Shown here: in pieces, positions 62,346-64,000 of the stretch
Position numbering within the stretch: position 1 is the first letter of the stretch
How the letters are laid out: each line of letters opens with the position of its first letter
Source of the DNA: Telluria antibiotica
GTDB taxonomy: Bacteria; Pseudomonadota; Gammaproteobacteria; Burkholderiales; Burkholderiaceae_D
Direction: 5' to 3'
Assembly (NCBI RefSeq): GCF_011682055.1
Contig: NZ_JAAQOM010000002.1
Location: forward strand, 434,001 to 498,000
Length of the DNA: 64,000 nucleotides
Made by a program: the position numbers and the translations under genes
The notes under the pieces: model-generated
What the model saw: only the letters and a program-made list of their open reading frames with translations
Databases searched by the model: none
Told to the model about the DNA's origin: nothing

Positions 62346-62897
62346 CTAGCGTCCCATCGCCGGCAGCATGCGGCGCAAGGTACCGTCACGACGCACGACA
62401 TGGTGAAACAGTGCCGCCACGACGTGCAGGCCAACCAGCCACAACAATATCCACATCGCCGTGGCGTGGATGTCCCCCGCCGTGTTGGCCCAGTGCGCCC
62501 CAGGGGCGGCGATTGCCGGCAGTGTGACGATGCCAAACGGGGTGACAGGCAAGCTGTGCGCGGAAGCAGACGCCCATCCAAGCGGCGGCCCGACCAGGAG
62601 AATCAGGTAGAACACCCGATGCGTCGTCCTGGCCAGAAACCTTTCCCAAGCCGGTGCATCGTGCGCCTCCAGAGCAACCGGATGCATCAGGCGGTGCACG
62701 AAACGTATCGCCATCACGATGAGCACCAGGACGCCGAACGAAAAGTGCAGGCTGATCACCGTACTCATGGGCGTGTTGCGCCCGATATGCGGCAGCAAGA
62801 ATGCCGTCACGAACTGCACTACCAAAAGCAGGACGATCAGCCAGTGCAGGCCTTTCGCCACGGGTGAATAGGAATGCGACGTCGGCTTGGCATGCAT
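62346..62897 (-). CDS. cytochrome b561-type membrane protein
   Basis: A 183-residue protein with four helices and the histidine pattern of b561 cytochromes (GLHWLIVLL, SLHFSFGVL, GDIHATAMW and ALFHHVVRRDGTLRRMLP). It resembles YceJ-type proteins more than the b561 protein at 36482. The ATG at 62897 lies behind AAAGGGATATAC. Its neighbours are a VIT transporter (convergent) and a receiver remnant, which may once have been part of its regulator. Confidence 0.9.
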   Translation of the reverse strand: MHAKPTSHSYSPVAKGLHWLIVLLLVVQFVTAFLLPHIGRNTPMSTVISLHFSFGVLVLIVMAIRFVHRLMHPVALEAHDAPAWERFLARTTHRVFYLILLVGPPLGWASASAHSLPVTPFGIVTLPAIAAPGAHWANTAGDIHATAMWILLWLVGLHVVAALFHHVVRRDGTLRRMLPAMGR

Positions 62898-62927
62898 GTA
62901 TATCCCTTTCTGAAAACGAAATGATCA

Positions 62928-63230
62928 CTATCGCGAACGGTCCGCCTGCAGGACAGGTGGCATGTCGACGCACGCACTTGGCAGGCAAAGCGCTCCCGAC
63001 CGCCGGATATGTGCTGCGGCGCGCGTCCTGCGCGGTTTGCGGTACACGGTGAAGTCGTCCATTCCGGGTAACGGCACATCGAGCAGAACGGCACTCCAGT
63101 CCCCGGCGAGGGCACGGTGCGACCCGGTCACGCCATCCGCCGCATGTTCCGGATCATAGCCTGTCGCCACGGGTTGGTCGTAGAGATTGGCGGCGATGGC
63201 GTTCCCGTCCTCGATGCTCAGAATCCGCAT
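62928..63230 (-). pseudogene. decayed response-regulator receiver domain
   Basis: The first ~65 codons clearly derive from an OmpR-type receiver: MRILSIEDGNAIAANLYD, then HAADGVTG and WSAVLLDVPLPGMD with the acceptor aspartate. But one of the acidic pair is lost (EDG in place of EDD), the 3' part runs into unrelated sequence, and no DNA-binding domain follows. The reading frame stays open by chance in GC-rich sequence. It is probably a gene fragment, upstream of and in the same direction as cytochrome b561. Confidence 0.7.
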
Positions 63231-63439
63231 GCGCAACGAGTCTGACGGTTCCGGGATGCGACATTATGCGCCTTCAACGTGCCCGCGCGGCCGCGTCGGC
63301 GTCCGGCGGCAATCCCACGCTGGTGCCTGCGTACGCCCGGGTCGCGGCTCCCTTTGGAGATGGTCCGCCCAAACAGTCTCGCCCGATCCACATACCGTTC
63401 CAGGACTCTTGTTGAAGTGAAATTCTGACGCCAGAGAGA
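63231..63439. other. non-coding stretch between gene remnants
   Basis: I see no gene, RNA or clear repeat here. Open frames on both strands give low-complexity Arg- and Gly-rich peptides without domains. Together with the flanking remnants it looks like a decayed region. Confidence 0.5.
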
Positions 63440-63473
63440 CAAAAGCCCGCCGCTTTCGGAGCCAGCGGGTCTC
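63440..63473 (-). terminator. orphan intrinsic terminator pointing left
   Basis: On the minus strand CCCGC and GCGGG form the outer stem, with an inner GCT-CCGAA-AGC hairpin, and CTTTT follows at once (63444-63441 are the T positions). This is a good rho-independent terminator for leftward transcription. No recognisable minus-strand gene ends to its right, so it has lost its gene. Confidence 0.7.
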
Positions 63474-63677
63474 ATGAATGTCGAAGGTTTCTCTCTAACA
63501 ATTGTCCTGCCGGAGGCGGTGACCCTCGGCGAACTGGAGGCGAAAACCGGACAGACGGAAAATGCGGTGAAAACTTATCGCCGCGCGCTCGAACTCGATC
63601 CCGACAACGCCGTTGCGGCCTGCTATCTGAAGGAGCATGCAGTCGTCTGTCTGCGCCTTGACCAATTCGCCCAATAA
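63474..63677 (+). pseudogene. TPR-containing gene fragment
   Basis: A 67-codon frame that includes one good tetratricopeptide unit (LGELEAKTGQTENAVKTYRR, then ALELDPDN) close to the end. Such TPR ends occur at the C-terminus of serine hydrolase (beta-lactamase-like) proteins, but nothing else of one is present. The flanking residues are not ordered. It starts at the edge of the orphan terminator. It is most likely the remnant of a larger gene. Confidence 0.55.
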
Positions 63678-63886
63678 GGCAATCGACACGCGCGTCGGAT
63701 TCCTCACCGCTCGCAAGGCCCAATGTTTGGCTCGTATTGCTCCGCTGGCAAGTGGGCGTTTCGATAGGCGTAATTAGTCGTAGGGCTGAACGAGCCTTCG
63801 GTACTTTGACGGTCAACGATGCGTGGGCGGCGCCCGTTGTGGCAGAGAGCGACCCGCTCGTATGCTGCCACTAACTGGAGACTTTC

Positions 63887-64000
63887 ATGAAATCAACGAT
63901 CCAAATTGCTGTTGCCGCGATGCTGATGGTGTCGAGCGCTACATTTGCCGCTGGTCAAACTACCGCGCCAGCAACGTCGACATCGGTACCGGCCGCCACT
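63887..64000 (+). CDS. secreted protein, N-terminal part (cut by window end)
   Basis: The first 38 codons of a gene that runs off the window. They encode a clear Sec signal peptide (MKSTIQIAVAAMLMVSS, cleavage likely after FAA) and then a Thr/Ala/Pro/Ser-rich stretch. CTGGAG stands just before the ATG at 63887. The mature function cannot be told. The stretch from 63678 to the start holds no gene that I can support. Confidence 0.75.
   Translation, partial: MKSTIQIAVAAMLMVSSATFAAGQTTAPATSTSVPAAT

Noticed and set aside
63472-63816. A 114-codon minus-strand frame to the right of the orphan terminator as its gene.
   Set aside because: The sequence is unordered, has no domain or ribosome site, and is opposite the TPR fragment, which is itself recognisable.
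1-64000. Search by eye for tRNA or rRNA genes, CRISPR repeats, IS ends, integrases or phage genes.
   Set aside because: None found. Small divergent tRNAs could be missed without a covariance search (tRNAscan-SE would settle this).

Overview
The window is GC-rich, densely coded DNA from a facultatively anaerobic bacterium. Gene content and protein resemblance point to a betaproteobacterium of the Burkholderiales, most likely Oxalobacteraceae (Massilia-like). That is an inference: there is no rRNA or other marker gene here. I see no tRNA, rRNA, CRISPR array, IS element or phage gene.

Layout. (1) 1-15.9 kb, nitrate respiration: 3' end of narX, narL, a hybrid kinase on the minus strand, then narK1-narK2-narG-narH-narJ-narI-PPIase, followed by a universal stress protein (Usp) gene and an orphan 144-residue gene, each behind a perfect FNR box. 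(2) 16-18.7 kb: an ECF sigma/anti-sigma pair divergent from a Tat-exported phosphoesterase and a CuA-like cupredoxin, with matching promoter elements facing both ways. (3) 18.7-20.5 kb: a MocR-type regulator and a small membrane protein. (4) 20.5-36.2 kb: a minus-strand sucrose/fructan locus of three transcription units (TonB receptor-GH32 lipoprotein-MFS; LamG-GH32-ABC ATPase-fructokinase; LacI-ABC transporter-clan GH-J enzyme). Each unit begins behind a copy of one LacI-type operator. (5) 36.4-61.4 kb: an anoxia/stress island with cytochrome b561, P-type ATPase, acyl-CoA synthetase/acetyltransferase, alcohol dehydrogenase, Hsp20, Fnr, a four-gene phosphorelay headed by a FixL-type haem-PAS kinase, three Usp genes, a HlyD/RbbA/ABC-2 exporter, a SYLF protein, PEP synthase and phosphofructokinase. 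FNR-type sites recur upstream of these units. (6) 61.4-64 kb: a VIT-family transporter with a probable 5' frameshift, a second cytochrome b561, gene remnants, an orphan terminator, and the start of a secreted protein cut by the window end.

How the parts fit. Loss of oxygen would be sensed by the haem-PAS kinase and by the Fe-S regulator Fnr, and nitrate by NarX/NarL. The output would be nitrate respiration plus a survival set (Usp, Hsp20, cation ATPase, PEP/phosphofructokinase carbon control). The set closely resembles the mycobacterial DosR dormancy regulon in kind (haem sensor kinase, Usp genes, alpha-crystallin chaperone, cation ATPase, phosphofructokinase, nitrate uptake), although the proteins and phylum differ. 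The sugar locus is a separate, substrate-induced module.
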